Positions 9,748-19,179 of a stretch of 64,000 nucleotides of DNA are shown in pieces. Source of the stretch: Erythrobacter aurantius (lineage in GTDB: Bacteria; Pseudomonadota; Alphaproteobacteria; Sphingomonadales; Sphingomonadaceae); NCBI RefSeq assembly GCF_023823125.1, contig NZ_CP090949.1, positions 2,938,001 to 3,002,000 on the forward strand, written 5' to 3'. Positions within the stretch are counted from its first letter, which is position 1. Each line of letters starts with the position of its first letter. The translations under genes were made by a program, and so were the position numbers. Below the pieces are notes generated by a model that worked only from the letters and a program-made list of their open reading frames with translations, searched no databases and was not told where the DNA came from.

Positions 9748-11412
9748 ATGGAATCAGTACTCGGAAGGTTCGGGGCCTGGGCCCTTGTCCTGTGTGCAGC
9801 GATAGCCGCTATCGCTGGCGCGCAGGATAGCGGCTTTGCCATTCACATGGGGATTGTGGCGCTGGTTGCCGCGATCCTGATGGTTGCCACACTCACCAGC
9901 TTTGACCCGATGGCCAAGGCGCAAAGCATCTTCAAGATGCCTACAGACCCGTCGCACTATGACGATGATGTGGTGCGCTGGGGTGTCATCGCGACAATGT
10001 TCTGGGGGCTGGCGGGCTTGCTTGCAGGTGTGTTCATCGCCGCACAGCTGGCCTTTCCGGTCTTGAACCTCGAACCCTGGCTGAACTTCGGCCGGCTGCG
10101 CCCGCTGCACACTTCGGCGGTGATCTTCGCATTCGGCGGCAACGCCCTGATCGCGACGAGCTTTTACGTAGTGCAGCGCACTTGCCGCACGCAGCTCGCC
10201 CTGCCCGGCCTCGCCCGCTTCGTGTTCTGGGGCTACCAATTGTTCATCGTGCTGGCGGCGACCGGCTACCTTCTGGGCGTCACCCAATCGAAGGAATATG
10301 CCGAGCCTGAATGGTACGTCGACCTTTGGCTGACCATCGTCTGGGTTGCCTACCTCGTCGTGTTCGTGGGCACGCTGCTCAAGCGGCATGAACCGCACAT
10401 CTACGTTGCCAACTGGTTCTTCCTCGCCTTCATCGTCACTGTCGCGATGCTGCATGTCGTCAACAATCTGGCGATGCCTGTCAGTCTGCTCGGATCGCGC
10501 AGCTACAGTGCCTTTGCGGGTGTCCAGGACGCGCTGACCCAGTGGTGGTACGGCCACAATGCGGTGGGCTTCTTCCTTACCGCCGGCTTCCTCGCGATGA
10601 TGTATTACTTCGTGCCGAAGCAGGCCAATCGCCCGGTCTATTCGTATCGCCTGTCGATCATCCACTTCTGGTCGCTTATCTTCCTCTACATCTGGGCAGG
10701 TCCGCACCACCTCCACTACACCGCGCTGCCCGACTGGGCGCAGACGCTGGGCATGGTGTTCTCGATCATGCTGTGGATGCCCAGCTGGGGCGGCATGATC
10801 AACGGTCTGATGACGCTGAACGGCGCATGGGACAAGATCCGCACCGATCCGATCATCCGCATGATGGTGATGGCGCTCGCCTTCTACGGCATGAGCACTT
10901 TCGAAGGTCCGATGCTGTCGATCAAGGCCGTGAACAGCCTGTCGCACTACACCGACTGGACCATCGGCCACGTCCACTCCGGCGCGCTGGGATGGAACGG
11001 CATGATCACCTTCGCCTGCGTCTACTTCCTGGTGCCGCGCCTTTGGAACAAGGAGCGTCTGTATTCGCTGCGCATGATCAACTGGCACTTCTGGCTCGCC
11101 ACTCTCGGCATCGTTTTCTACGCCGCGAGCATGTGGGTCGCCGGGATCACGCAGGGCCTGATGTGGCGTGAATACGGCTCGGACGGGTATCTGGTGAACA
11201 GCTTCATCGACACCGTCTCGGCGCTGCACCCGATGTACCTGATGCGTGCCTTTGGCGGCCTTCTCTACCTCTCGGGCGCCATCCTGATGGTCTACAACAT
11301 CTGGATGACGATCGCTGGCCACCAGCGTGAAGAAGCCCCGATGGATGACACGCCGCACAACGAAGCCGCCGATCGTCCGATCGTCCAACCCCAAGCCCAA
11401 CCGGCAGAATAA
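9748..11412 (+). CDS. ccoN: Cytochrome cbb3 oxidase catalytic subunit I
   Basis: A 554-residue, multi-pass inner-membrane protein that reduces O2 at a haem b3-CuB centre and pumps protons. Visible ligands include the RPLHTS histidine for low-spin haem b, the [10 protein letters not shown] and GPHHLHY histidines expected at CuB, and [10 protein letters not shown] with the haem histidines. The N-terminus has a helix pair before the core, and the C-terminal tail is hydrophilic and proline/alanine rich. It is the first gene of ccoNOQP-GHIS with a FixK-type box upstream, indicating expression at low oxygen as a high-affinity terminal oxidase. Confidence 0.98.
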   Translation: MESVLGRFGAWALVLCAAIAAIAGAQDSGFAIHMGIVALVAAILMVATLTSFDPMAKAQSIFKMPTDPSHYDDDVVRWGVIATMFWGLAGLLAGVFIAAQLAFPVLNLEPWLNFGRLRPLHTSAVIFAFGGNALIATSFYVVQRTCRTQLALPGLARFVFWGYQLFIVLAATGYLLGVTQSKEYAEPEWYVDLWLTIVWVAYLVVFVGTLLKRHEPHIYVANWFFLAFIVTVAMLHVVNNLAMPVSLLGSRSYSAFAGVQDALTQWWYGHNAVGFFLTAGFLAMMYYFVPKQANRPVYSYRLSIIHFWSLIFLYIWAGPHHLHYTALPDWAQTLGMVFSIMLWMPSWGGMINGLMTLNGAWDKIRTDPIIRMMVMALAFYGMSTFEGPMLSIKAVNSLSHYTDWTIGHVHSGALGWNGMITFACVYFLVPRLWNKERLYSLRMINWHFWLATLGIVFYAASMWVAGITQGLMWREYGSDGYLVNSFIDTVSALHPMYLMRAFGGLLYLSGAILMVYNIWMTIAGHQREEAPMDDTPHNEAADRPIVQPQAQPAE

Positions 11413-11424
11413 GGAGCCACGAAG

Positions 11425-12192
11425 ATGAGCACCAACTCACCCAATCAGGGCGCCTTTGAGGGCCACAAGAAGCTTGAGAAGAACATCACCCTGCTCGCTG
11501 CGGCAACATTCGTGACTGTCGCAATCGGCGGGATCGTGGAAATCGCTCCGCTGTTCTGGATCGACAACACGATCGAGAAGGTAGAGGGTATGCATCCCTA
11601 TACCCCGCTCGAACAGGCCGGCCGCGACATCTACATCCGCGAAGGATGCTATGTCTGTCACAGCCAGATGATCCGCCCGTTCCGCGACGAGGTTGAACGC
11701 TACGGCCATTACAGCCTCGCAGCGGAATCGATGTACGATCACCCCTTCCAATGGGGCTCGAAACGCACCGGGCCTGATCTGGCGCGCGTTGGCGGGCGCT
11801 ATTCCGACGAATGGCACGTCCAGCACCTCAAGGACCCGCAAAGCGTGGTGCCCGAAAGCATCATGCCCGGATACAGCTTCCTCGCGGAAACCCCGCTGAA
11901 GGTTGCGGACATTTCGGCCAACCTCACGGCGCTGAGCCGGGTCGGGGTGCCGTACAGCCAGATCGACATCGACATGGCCGAAAACGACATGTTCGCGCAG
12001 GCCGATCCCAATCTGGATCCGGGCGATCTTGAGGAACGCTATCCCAAGGCGCAGGTGCGTGATTACGACGGCAATCCCGATCAGGTCACCGAAATGGACG
12101 CGCTGATCGCTTACCTCCAGATGCTCGGCACGCTGGTGGATGTCGATAGCGCCGCCGCACAGGCCGAACTGGCAGAGGAGAAGGGCCGATGA
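11425..12192 (+). CDS. ccoO: Cytochrome cbb3 oxidase monohaem subunit II
   Basis: A 255-residue membrane-anchored cytochrome c with one N-terminal transmembrane helix (~residues 23-45) and a periplasmic haem motif CYVCH followed by SQMIRPF, the FixO/CcoO signature. It passes electrons from CcoP to CcoN. It starts 12 bp after ccoN with AAGGAGCC in front and its stop overlaps the ccoQ start by 4 bp (ATGA), indicating translational coupling. Confidence 0.98.
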   Translation: MSTNSPNQGAFEGHKKLEKNITLLAAATFVTVAIGGIVEIAPLFWIDNTIEKVEGMHPYTPLEQAGRDIYIREGCYVCHSQMIRPFRDEVERYGHYSLAAESMYDHPFQWGSKRTGPDLARVGGRYSDEWHVQHLKDPQSVVPESIMPGYSFLAETPLKVADISANLTALSRVGVPYSQIDIDMAENDMFAQADPNLDPGDLEERYPKAQVRDYDGNPDQVTEMDALIAYLQMLGTLVDVDSAAAQAELAEEKGR

Positions 12193-12350
12193 GCTTCTAC
12201 GAAACTCTGCGCCACTTCGCCGACAGCTACGGCCTGGCGATAATGTTCGCGCTCTACCTGCTGCTTTGCGGATGGCATTTCCTGCCGCGCTCACGCGAAG
12301 GCGTAGAGCAAGCCAAGAACTCGATTTTCAAGGAAGACGATCATGTCTGA
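12189..12350 (+). CDS. ccoQ: Cytochrome cbb3 oxidase small subunit CcoQ/FixQ
   Basis: A 53-residue single-helix membrane protein starting [15 protein letters not shown], with a helix through [17 protein letters not shown] and a charged C-terminus. Position between ccoO and ccoP and the small size identify it. In other bacteria CcoQ stabilises the assembled oxidase. It overlaps ccoO by 4 bp and ccoP by 8 bp. Confidence 0.9.
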   Translation: MSFYETLRHFADSYGLAIMFALYLLLCGWHFLPRSREGVEQAKNSIFKEDDHV

Positions 12351-13296
12351 CCAAAAACGCATCGACGAACCGACCGGCACCGAATTTGTCGGCCACGAAT
12401 GGGACGGGATCGAGGAACTGAACACCCCGCTGCCGCGCTGGTGGTTGTGGACCTTCTACGCGACGATCCTGTTCAGCATCGTCTATGTGGTGCTGTATCC
12501 CGCATGGCCGATGGTCGAAAAGGCTACGGCTGGCACGCTTGGCTGGTCTTCGCGCGGAGTGCTGGCCGAAGAAATGCGCGCGGCAGAGGCATCGCGCACC
12601 GAAATCTTCGAACGCATTGCCGCAACCGACATGGAACAGCTTGCTGCTGATCCAGAGCTGATGAGCCAGGCCATTTCAGGCGGCGCTGCGGCCTTCAAGC
12701 AGCACTGCGTCCAGTGCCACGGACAAGGCGCCGCAGGGTATGAACAATACGGCTACCCCAACCTCAACGATGACGACTGGATCTGGGGCGGCGATCTGAA
12801 CGAGATCGAATACACCCTGACTCACGGCATCCGTTGGGAAGGCTCGGACCAGACCCGCATCACCTTCATGCCTGCATTCGCCGGTATCTTCGACGCAGGC
12901 CAGGTCAACTCGCTGGTCTCGCATGTCCGTTCGCTCAGCGGCGAAGGGGCTGGCAGCGCGGCAGGCGCACAATTGTTCGCTGACAATTGTGCCGCATGCC
13001 ACGGCCCGCAAGGCGCCGGTGACCGTACGCAGGGTGCACCCGCACTCAACGACGCGATCTGGCTCTATGGCAATTCCGAAGCCAATATCCGTCGGCAAAT
13101 CCTGAGCCCCCGCCATGGCGTCATGCCGGGCTGGAGTGACAAGCTTGATCCGGTGACGATCAAGATGCTCGCCGCCTATGTCCACTCGCGTGGTGGTGGT
13201 GAGGATTTCGAGGCGGAAACGCCGGTGGCGGAGCCTGAAACTCCGTCGGATGATGTCGCTCAGGCGCAGGAAGACAAGGGCAATGGCCGACTCTGA
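12343..13296 (+). CDS. ccoP: Cytochrome cbb3 oxidase dihaem subunit III
   Basis: A 317-residue protein with an N-terminal transmembrane helix (~residues 30-55) and two periplasmic cytochrome c domains with haem motifs CVQCH and CAACH. It accepts electrons from soluble cytochrome c or the bc1 complex and passes them to CcoO. The C-terminal ~35 residues are Glu/Pro rich and probably disordered. The gene overlaps ccoQ by 8 bp and ccoG by 14 bp. Confidence 0.97.
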   Translation: MSDQKRIDEPTGTEFVGHEWDGIEELNTPLPRWWLWTFYATILFSIVYVVLYPAWPMVEKATAGTLGWSSRGVLAEEMRAAEASRTEIFERIAATDMEQLAADPELMSQAISGGAAAFKQHCVQCHGQGAAGYEQYGYPNLNDDDWIWGGDLNEIEYTLTHGIRWEGSDQTRITFMPAFAGIFDAGQVNSLVSHVRSLSGEGAGSAAGAQLFADNCAACHGPQGAGDRTQGAPALNDAIWLYGNSEANIRRQILSPRHGVMPGWSDKLDPVTIKMLAAYVHSRGGGEDFEAETPVAEPETPSDDVAQAQEDKGNGRL

Positions 13297-14860
13297 TGAA
13301 ATCGAGAAATCCCGCGATTGGCAGGGAGCTCTCAACCGAACCGGAGTGACTGAAGCTGAAGCGTCGGACGGCATCCTCTCGCCGTCCGACCGTCAGCCAA
13401 AGCCCAAGCCCGTCCTGTCGGGCGGCCCGGGTGGATCGACGCTGCTCTATGAAAAGCGCAAGGCCGTCCATAACAAGCGGATCGACGGCCCGTTCCGCCG
13501 CTTCAAATGGCTGGTCATGGTCGTCACGCTGGCGATCTATTACGTGACCCCGTGGATCCGCTGGGATCGCGGCGCCTACGCCCCTGATCAGGCGGTGCTG
13601 GTGGATCTCGCCAACCGCCGTTTCTATATGTTCGATATCGAGATCTGGCCGCACGAATTCTATTTCGTCGCCGGCATGCTCATCATGGCCGGGATCGGCC
13701 TGTTTCTGGTGACCAGCGCCGTGGGCCGCGCATGGTGCGGCTATGCCTGCCCGCAAACGGTCTGGACCGATGTGTTCCAGCATGTTGACCGGTTCTTCGA
13801 CGGTGATCGTAATGCGCGCATGCGGCTGGACAAGGCACCCTGGGGGCCTGCCAAGATCGCGCGCCGGGGCAGCAAATGGACTGTCTATCTGCTGATCAGC
13901 ATGCTGACCGGCGGCGCATGGATCCTCTATTTTGCCGATGCGCCCACGCTGTTCCGGGACTTCTTCACCGGAGAGGCCGCGCCCGTCGCTTACATGACCG
14001 TGGCCGTCCTGACCGGCACGACTTTCTGGCTGGGAGGCTTCATGCGCGAACAGGTGTGCATTTACATGTGCCCGTGGCCGCGTATCCAGGCGGCGATGCT
14101 CGACGAAAAGTCGCTGATCGTCACTTACAAGGACTGGCGCGGCGAACAGCGCGGCAGCCTTAAAAAAGCGCAGAAGGAGCCGGAGAAATACGGCGACTGC
14201 ATCGATTGCCGCGAGTGCGTGGCGGTGTGCCCCACCGGGATCGACATCCGCGAAGGTCAGCAGATCGGTTGCATCACCTGTGCACTGTGCATCGACGCGT
14301 GCGACCGGGTGATGAAGGACATCGGCCGCCCTCGCGGGCTGATCGATTATGCGACGCTTGAACAATGCGAAGCGGAGGCTGCCGGTGCCGCGCCAAAGCC
14401 GGCTTGGAAGGCGCTGCTGCGTCCGCGCACCTTCATCTACACCGGGATCTGGGCCAGCATCGGCCTCGCCATGCTGTTTGCGCTGGGTACGCGGACTCAC
14501 ACCGACCTGACGGTTTCGCCCGATCGCAACCCGCCCTATATGCTGCTTAAGGACGGCGCGGTTCGCAACGCCTACACGCTGCGGCTGCGCAATATGGAAG
14601 CACGGCCCCGCGACATGGAAGTGGCGCTGGTCGGACTTCCCGAAGGCGCGGTGATGTGGACGGACCGGATCGGCAGCGATGCCGCCGCTCCTATCCAGAC
14701 CATCAACGTTCCGGCAGATGAAACGAGGGTGGTGCGTGCCTATGTCACCATCCCCGCCGGGACCACTGCCGATCAGTTCGTTTTCCAGCTGACTTCGCTT
14801 GACGAACAGCGCGAACAGGATCGGGAAGAAACAACCTTTAGCACTCCGGGAGGCAATTGA
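13283..14860 (+). CDS. ccoG: CcoG/RdxA/FixG copper-reducing ferredoxin-like assembly protein
   Basis: A 525-residue polytopic membrane protein. Several helices precede a cytoplasmic 8Fe-8S ferredoxin segment with CIDCRECVAVCP and CITCALCIDAC, and a C-terminal periplasmic Ig-like domain. CcoG proteins reduce Cu(II) to Cu(I) during cbb3 oxidase assembly. The open frame extends further upstream into ccoP, but the ATG at 13283, starting MADSDEIEK, gives the family length and a short 14-bp overlap, so I use it. Confidence 0.95.
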   Translation: MADSDEIEKSRDWQGALNRTGVTEAEASDGILSPSDRQPKPKPVLSGGPGGSTLLYEKRKAVHNKRIDGPFRRFKWLVMVVTLAIYYVTPWIRWDRGAYAPDQAVLVDLANRRFYMFDIEIWPHEFYFVAGMLIMAGIGLFLVTSAVGRAWCGYACPQTVWTDVFQHVDRFFDGDRNARMRLDKAPWGPAKIARRGSKWTVYLLISMLTGGAWILYFADAPTLFRDFFTGEAAPVAYMTVAVLTGTTFWLGGFMREQVCIYMCPWPRIQAAMLDEKSLIVTYKDWRGEQRGSLKKAQKEPEKYGDCIDCRECVAVCPTGIDIREGQQIGCITCALCIDACDRVMKDIGRPRGLIDYATLEQCEAEAAGAAPKPAWKALLRPRTFIYTGIWASIGLAMLFALGTRTHTDLTVSPDRNPPYMLLKDGAVRNAYTLRLRNMEARPRDMEVALVGLPEGAVMWTDRIGSDAAAPIQTINVPADETRVVRAYVTIPAGTTADQFVFQLTSLDEQREQDREETTFSTPGGN

Positions 14861-15321
14861 TGGCCCAGACTTCACGCAAGGGGACCTTCACCGGCCGACA
14901 CATGGTGGGTGTGCTGGTCGTCGGTTTCGGCATAGTCGTTGCGGTGAATTTCTACATGGCGAGTCTGGCCGTGGGGGGCTTCCACGGGGTGGTGGTCGAA
15001 AACTCCTATGTCGCAAGCCAGAAATTCAACGGCTGGATGGAAGATGCGGAGGCCTCGCGCGCACTTGGCTGGGAAGTGCAAGCCAGCCGCGAGGATGCGG
15101 GCTTCGTCGTGATCACGACCACGGACGTGCCGGCGGGAGCGGACATCAAGGCCGAACTGCGCCGTCCGCTTGGCGATCATGAATTCGCCAGCCTCACCTT
15201 CGAAGACCTTGGCAATGGCGTCTACCGTTCAAGCCAACCGGTTGACGGGGGACGCTGGACCATGCGGCTGTTCATCGCAGCGGGCGACAAGCGCTGGGCC
15301 GAGGAAAGCGAGCTCAAGTGA
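14860..15321 (+). CDS. ccoH: FixH/CcoH assembly protein
   Basis: A 153-residue protein with one N-terminal membrane helix (~residues 15-38) and a periplasmic domain, the usual form of FixH. It is needed for assembly or stability of cbb3 oxidase, perhaps together with the copper ATPase encoded next. The ATG at 14860 overlaps the ccoG stop codon (TGATG). An in-frame TTG lies just before it but is less likely to be the start. Confidence 0.93.
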   Translation: MAQTSRKGTFTGRHMVGVLVVGFGIVVAVNFYMASLAVGGFHGVVVENSYVASQKFNGWMEDAEASRALGWEVQASREDAGFVVITTTDVPAGADIKAELRRPLGDHEFASLTFEDLGNGVYRSSQPVDGGRWTMRLFIAAGDKRWAEESELK

Positions 15322-17456
15322 ACATTGCAGCCCCCGCCATTACCCATGAAACCGATGCCCTGCTGAAAGGCACGCGCTTCACCGTTCCCGGAATGCGCTG
15401 CGCCGGGTGCATCGCCAAGATCGAGCGCGAACTGCCCAAACTCGATGGTGTCGCGGCTGCACGGGTGAACTTCTCGGCAAAGCGGGTCGCGGTCGAACAT
15501 GATCCGTCCGTGACAGAAGCGGATCTGACGGAAGCGCTGCTGAAGCTGGGATTTGAAGCGCAACCAATCGAGGCCAATCCGCTGGGGGTCGAAACTCAGG
15601 AGCGCAAGACGCTGGTGCGCGCGCTGGGGGTTGCGGGCTTCGGCATGATGAACATCATGCTGCTTTCCGTCAGCATCTGGTCGGGCGCGGAAGGGGCCAC
15701 CCGCGAGCTGTTCCACTGGCTGTCCGCTCTGATCGCGATGCCGGTGATCGCCTATTCGGGCCGGCCGTTCTTTTCATCTGCGTGGATGGCGCTCAAGTAT
15801 CGCCGCACGAACATGGACGTGCCGATTTCGATCGGGGTGATCCTGGCAACCGCTCTCAGCCTCTACGAGACGATCACCGGGGGCGGTCATGCCTATTTCG
15901 AAAGCGCGGTGATGCTGCTGTTCTTCCTGCTTGCGGGACGAGCGCTGGACGCAGAGATGCGCACCCGCACCCGCGCCGGGATCGGTGCGCTGCTGGGCCG
16001 GATGGGCAAGAGCGCCAGCGTTATCGGCCCCGATGGCACCACCACCCGCATGGCGGCTGGCGATCTGGAGCCGGGAATGCTGGTTCTGGTCGCAGCCGGA
16101 GAAGCGCTGGCGGCTGACGGCGAAGTCGAAGACGGCACCAGCACGATCGACAATTCCATGCTGACAGGGGAAAGCACGCCCGAACCTGTCGGCCCCCGCA
16201 GCAAGGTGCATGCCGGCGCGATCAATCTCGGCGCTCCGTTCCGTATGCGCCTGACCCGCACCGCTGATGACACGGCGCTGGCTGAAATCGCACGGCTGAT
16301 GGACGAAGCCGGGCAATCGCGCAGCCATTATGTCCGCATCGCCGACCGCGCCAGCCGCGCCTATGCTCCCGCTGTCCACACGCTCGCCGCGCTTGCTTTC
16401 GTGGGCTGGATGATCGCCGGAGCGGGCTGGCACCAGTCGCTTGTCATCGCGATTGCGGTGCTGATCATCACTTGTCCCTGCGCGATGGGACTTGCCGTGC
16501 CGACAGCGCAGGTGGTCGCCTCTGGCGCGCTGCTCAAGCGCGGGCTTCTGGTGAAAGACGGCAGCGCGCTTGAACGGCTTGCCGAAACCGACGTTGCGCT
16601 GTTCGACAAGACCGGCACGCTTACCCTTGGCGAACCGCGCGCGGATATCTCCGGCCTTGATGCGGAAGCCCGCAGCGTGGCGCTGGGCCTTGCACAATCG
16701 AGCCGCCACCCGCTCAGCCGCGGTCTGGCGGAAAGCCTTCGCCGCGAAGGGGTAGAGGCCGCAGCTGTCCAAGGCGTCGAGGAAATCAGCGGTCAGGGAT
16801 TGTCCGGCACATGGAACGGACTGCGCGTCGCGCTGGAACGGCCCGACAGCCATTCCGCCGATCTGGCGACGAGACTGCGCATCGGCGATGCTGTCGAAAC
16901 CATTACCTTTAGCGATCCGCTGCGCCCCGATGCGGCAGAGACGATTGCGGCCATGCGCGATCAGGGGATCGAAGCCAGCATCCTTTCCGGCGATCGCAGC
17001 GAGGCGGTGGAAGCGGCAGCGCAGACGCTCGGCATGCAGGCCCGCGCCCAAGTCAGCCCGCAGGCAAAGCTTGCCGCGCTTGAGGAATTGCGCAGTTCCG
17101 GCAAACGCCCGCTGATGGTCGGCGACGGCCTCAACGATGGCCCCGCCCTCGCCGCTGCCCACGCCTCCATCGCTCCCGGCACCGCCAGCGACGCGAGCCA
17201 GCAGGCCGCCGACGCGGTGTTCATCGGTGACAGGCTGATGCCGGTTGCGCTCGCGATCCGTGTCGCACGGCGCACCATGCAGATCGTCCGCCAGAATTTT
17301 GTCTTTGCGATCGGATACAATGTGCTGGCCGTCCCGCTGGCGCTGTTCGGCTATGTCACGCCGCTGATCGCCGCGATCGCCATGTCAGTCAGTTCGCTGG
17401 TGGTTGTGGCCAATTCGCTGCGGCTGGCGGGCAGCGCGAAGGAGCCTATTGCATGA
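15318..17456 (+). CDS. ccoI: CcoI/FixI copper-transporting P1B-type ATPase
   Basis: A 712-residue heavy-metal ATPase. The N-terminal HMA domain has the copper motif GMRCAGC. Membrane helices include the CPC motif in ITCPCAMGLAVP, the phosphorylation motif is DKTGTLT, and the hinge is GDGLNDGPAL. CcoI exports Cu(I) to the periplasm for the CuB site of cbb3 oxidase. The GTG start at 15318 overlaps the ccoH stop by 4 bp, so it is translationally coupled. Confidence 0.96.
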   Translation: MNIAAPAITHETDALLKGTRFTVPGMRCAGCIAKIERELPKLDGVAAARVNFSAKRVAVEHDPSVTEADLTEALLKLGFEAQPIEANPLGVETQERKTLVRALGVAGFGMMNIMLLSVSIWSGAEGATRELFHWLSALIAMPVIAYSGRPFFSSAWMALKYRRTNMDVPISIGVILATALSLYETITGGGHAYFESAVMLLFFLLAGRALDAEMRTRTRAGIGALLGRMGKSASVIGPDGTTTRMAAGDLEPGMLVLVAAGEALAADGEVEDGTSTIDNSMLTGESTPEPVGPRSKVHAGAINLGAPFRMRLTRTADDTALAEIARLMDEAGQSRSHYVRIADRASRAYAPAVHTLAALAFVGWMIAGAGWHQSLVIAIAVLIITCPCAMGLAVPTAQVVASGALLKRGLLVKDGSALERLAETDVALFDKTGTLTLGEPRADISGLDAEARSVALGLAQSSRHPLSRGLAESLRREGVEAAAVQGVEEISGQGLSGTWNGLRVALERPDSHSADLATRLRIGDAVETITFSDPLRPDAAETIAAMRDQGIEASILSGDRSEAVEAAAQTLGMQARAQVSPQAKLAALEELRSSGKRPLMVGDGLNDGPALAAAHASIAPGTASDASQQAADAVFIGDRLMPVALAIRVARRTMQIVRQNFVFAIGYNVLAVPLALFGYVTPLIAAIAMSVSSLVVVANSLRLAGSAKEPIA

Positions 17457-17605
17457 CCGGCCTCGCATTCCTCATCCCGATCGCGCTGCTGATGGGCGCG
17501 GCGGGCCTTGCCGCATTCTTCTGGGCGATGCGCGATGGCCAGTATGAAGACATGGACGGCGCGGCAGCGCGCATCCTGATCGATGACGAACAGGACGCGT
17601 CATGA
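17453..17605 (+). CDS. ccoS: CcoS cbb3 oxidase maturation protein
   Basis: A 50-residue, single-helix protein beginning MTGLAFLIPIALLMG, with the typical FFWAMRDGQYEDMDG segment in which the acidic stretch follows the helix. CcoS is needed for cofactor insertion into cbb3 oxidase. It overlaps ccoI by 4 bp and the next small gene by 4 bp. Confidence 0.92.
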   Translation: MTGLAFLIPIALLMGAAGLAAFFWAMRDGQYEDMDGAAARILIDDEQDAS

Positions 17606-17823
17606 ACATTGCCCCCATCGCCCTGATCGCCTTGATCCCCATGATCACCGGCCCGCTGCCGCAGGAACCCGAGGGACTGACGGTTTCGCTGTGTGGCGGG
17701 GGCGAAATCACCATTTCGCTGGGTGATGAAGCGCCACAGGACAAGCGCGATTGCCATCAACAGGCATGCCACGCAGGGACTTGTCGCGAGAAATCAAAAA
17801 GAGCGGACAAACTCCCAAATTGA
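17602..17823 (+). CDS. Small Cys/His-rich protein at the end of the cbb3 operon
   Basis: A 73-residue protein that I do not recognise by name. It has a hydrophobic N-terminus (NIAPIALIALIPMI), a short beta-like middle segment, and a C-terminal motif CHQQACHAGTCREK in which three cysteines and two histidines are packed into 12 residues, suggesting metal binding. Its ATG overlaps the ccoS stop (ATGA), so it is translated with the cbb3 assembly genes. A role in copper handling is a reasonable guess from position and residues, but nothing more can be shown. Confidence 0.6.
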   Translation: MNIAPIALIALIPMITGPLPQEPEGLTVSLCGGGEITISLGDEAPQDKRDCHQQACHAGTCREKSKRADKLPN

Positions 17824-17833
17824 TCTCACTCAA
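17820..17833 (+). promoter_or_regulatory. Degenerate FNR/FixK box upstream of hemN
   Basis: TTGATCTCACTCAA matches TTGAT-N4-ATCAA except for one base in the second half-site. It is immediately upstream of hemN, a gene commonly under FNR/FixK control. Confidence 0.65.
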
Positions 17834-17841
17834 AGACGCGG

Positions 17842-19179
17842 ATGCGGTGGAACGCTCTAAGCGTTCTCATGTGGCCATATCATCCTGACCTGCTCGAAAC
17901 GCCCGTACCGCGTTACACGAGCTATCCCACCGCTGCCGATTTCGGCCAGCTTCCCGCCGGATCGATAGAGCAGGCGATTGAGCGGAGCACGGGCGATGTC
18001 TCGCTCTACCTCCACATCCCGTTCTGCGAGAAGATCTGCTATTATTGCGGTTGCAACACCGGGGCATCGGGACGGCGTGAGCGGGTAGAGAGCTATCTCA
18101 CCGCGCTGCACGAGGAAATCGAGATCGTTGCCAGCCTGCTTCCCGTCAGCGCGCGGGTGCGGCGCATCGCCTTTGGTGGAGGCAGCCCCAACGCGATCGA
18201 GCCGCATGAATTCATCTCCATCGTCGATGCGATCAACCACCATTTCCGGCTGCATGACACCGAATGGTCGATAGAGCTTGACCCGCGCACCATGTCAGCG
18301 CGCTGGGCCGGCGCGATTGGCGAGGCTGGCGTTACTCGCGCCAGCATGGGGGTGCAGACATTCGCCCCGCATTGCCAGAAAGCCATCGGACGCGAGCAGA
18401 GCGACAGCCTGATCTGCCAGAGCACGGACTGGCTGCGATCAGCCGGGGTCACGTCGCTGAATTTCGATCTGATGTACGGCCTGCCGGGACAAACCAGAGG
18501 CGATCTCGTCGACAGCATGGAAAAGACCCGCCTGCTTGGCGCAGATCGCGTCGCGGTTTTCGGCTATGCCCATGTTCCGCATCTCGTTTCCCGGCAAAAG
18601 ATGATCGATGCCACCAATCTGCCCGGCCGCGAAGAACGGTTTGCAATGGCCGAGGACGGCTTCCGCTTCTTCACCTGCAATGGCTACCAGGCAGTCGGCT
18701 TCGATCACTTCGCGCTGCCCAGCGACTCCATGGCGATCGCCACGCGCGATGGCACGCTGCGGCGCAATTTTCAGGGATTTACAGATGATACCGCCGAAGT
18801 GCTTATCGGTCTCGGCTCTTCGTCGATCAGCGGCTTTCCTGATCTGATCGCGCAAAATGAAAAGAAGAATGGCCGTTACCGTGTGCTGTCAGCGCAAGGG
18901 AGGCTTTCGGCATCGGTAGGTATCGTGCGCTCAGCCGAAGACCAGATGCGCGGACGCCTGATCGAGGCGCTGCTGTGCAAGGGCAACGCCAAGCTTTCCC
19001 CATGCCTGTTTTCGCAGGTTCAGGATCGACTCGCCCCCTTCCTCGCACGCGGACTGGCGACGTTGGAGGGCATGACACTGACGATCACGCCTTCGGGCCT
19101 GCCCTATGCGCGGGTGATCGCATCGCTGTTCGATCGCTTCCGCGAGACGACCCAGAAACGCTTTAGCTCGGCGATCTGA
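17842..19179 (+). CDS. hemN: Oxygen-independent coproporphyrinogen III oxidase
   Basis: A 445-residue radical SAM enzyme that decarboxylates coproporphyrinogen III without oxygen, supplying haem at low oxygen. The cluster motif is CEKICYYCGC, in the HemN form CxxxCxxC plus a fourth cysteine, preceded by LYLHIPFCE. GGGSPN and the DLMYGLPGQT segment are also typical. A second ATG at 17869 is possible and would begin MWPYHPDLL. A 6-bp inverted repeat (17851-17865) lies between the two ATGs. The last 17 bp overlap the convergent MocA-like gene. Low-oxygen regulation is supported by the box at 17820. Confidence 0.95.
   Translation: MRWNALSVLMWPYHPDLLETPVPRYTSYPTAADFGQLPAGSIEQAIERSTGDVSLYLHIPFCEKICYYCGCNTGASGRRERVESYLTALHEEIEIVASLLPVSARVRRIAFGGGSPNAIEPHEFISIVDAINHHFRLHDTEWSIELDPRTMSARWAGAIGEAGVTRASMGVQTFAPHCQKAIGREQSDSLICQSTDWLRSAGVTSLNFDLMYGLPGQTRGDLVDSMEKTRLLGADRVAVFGYAHVPHLVSRQKMIDATNLPGREERFAMAEDGFRFFTCNGYQAVGFDHFALPSDSMAIATRDGTLRRNFQGFTDDTAEVLIGLGSSSISGFPDLIAQNEKKNGRYRVLSAQGRLSASVGIVRSAEDQMRGRLIEALLCKGNAKLSPCLFSQVQDRLAPFLARGLATLEGMTLTITPSGLPYARVIASLFDRFRETTQKRFSSAI
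17851..17865. repeat. Perfect 6-bp inverted repeat at the start of hemN
   Basis: AACGCT-CTA-AGCGTT lies between the two candidate start codons of hemN. It could be a translational hairpin or a protein site, or it may be chance. Confidence 0.4.

Noticed and set aside
9754..11400. A 548-codon open frame on the minus strand opposite ccoN
   Set aside because: It is a shadow of ccoN caused by high GC codon bias: the translation is Arg/His/Gln-rich, has no domain, and ccoN is certain.
13160..14875. A 571-codon frame antisense to ccoG
   Set aside because: It mirrors ccoG, has no start signal, and has no motifs. Long antisense frames are expected at this GC content.
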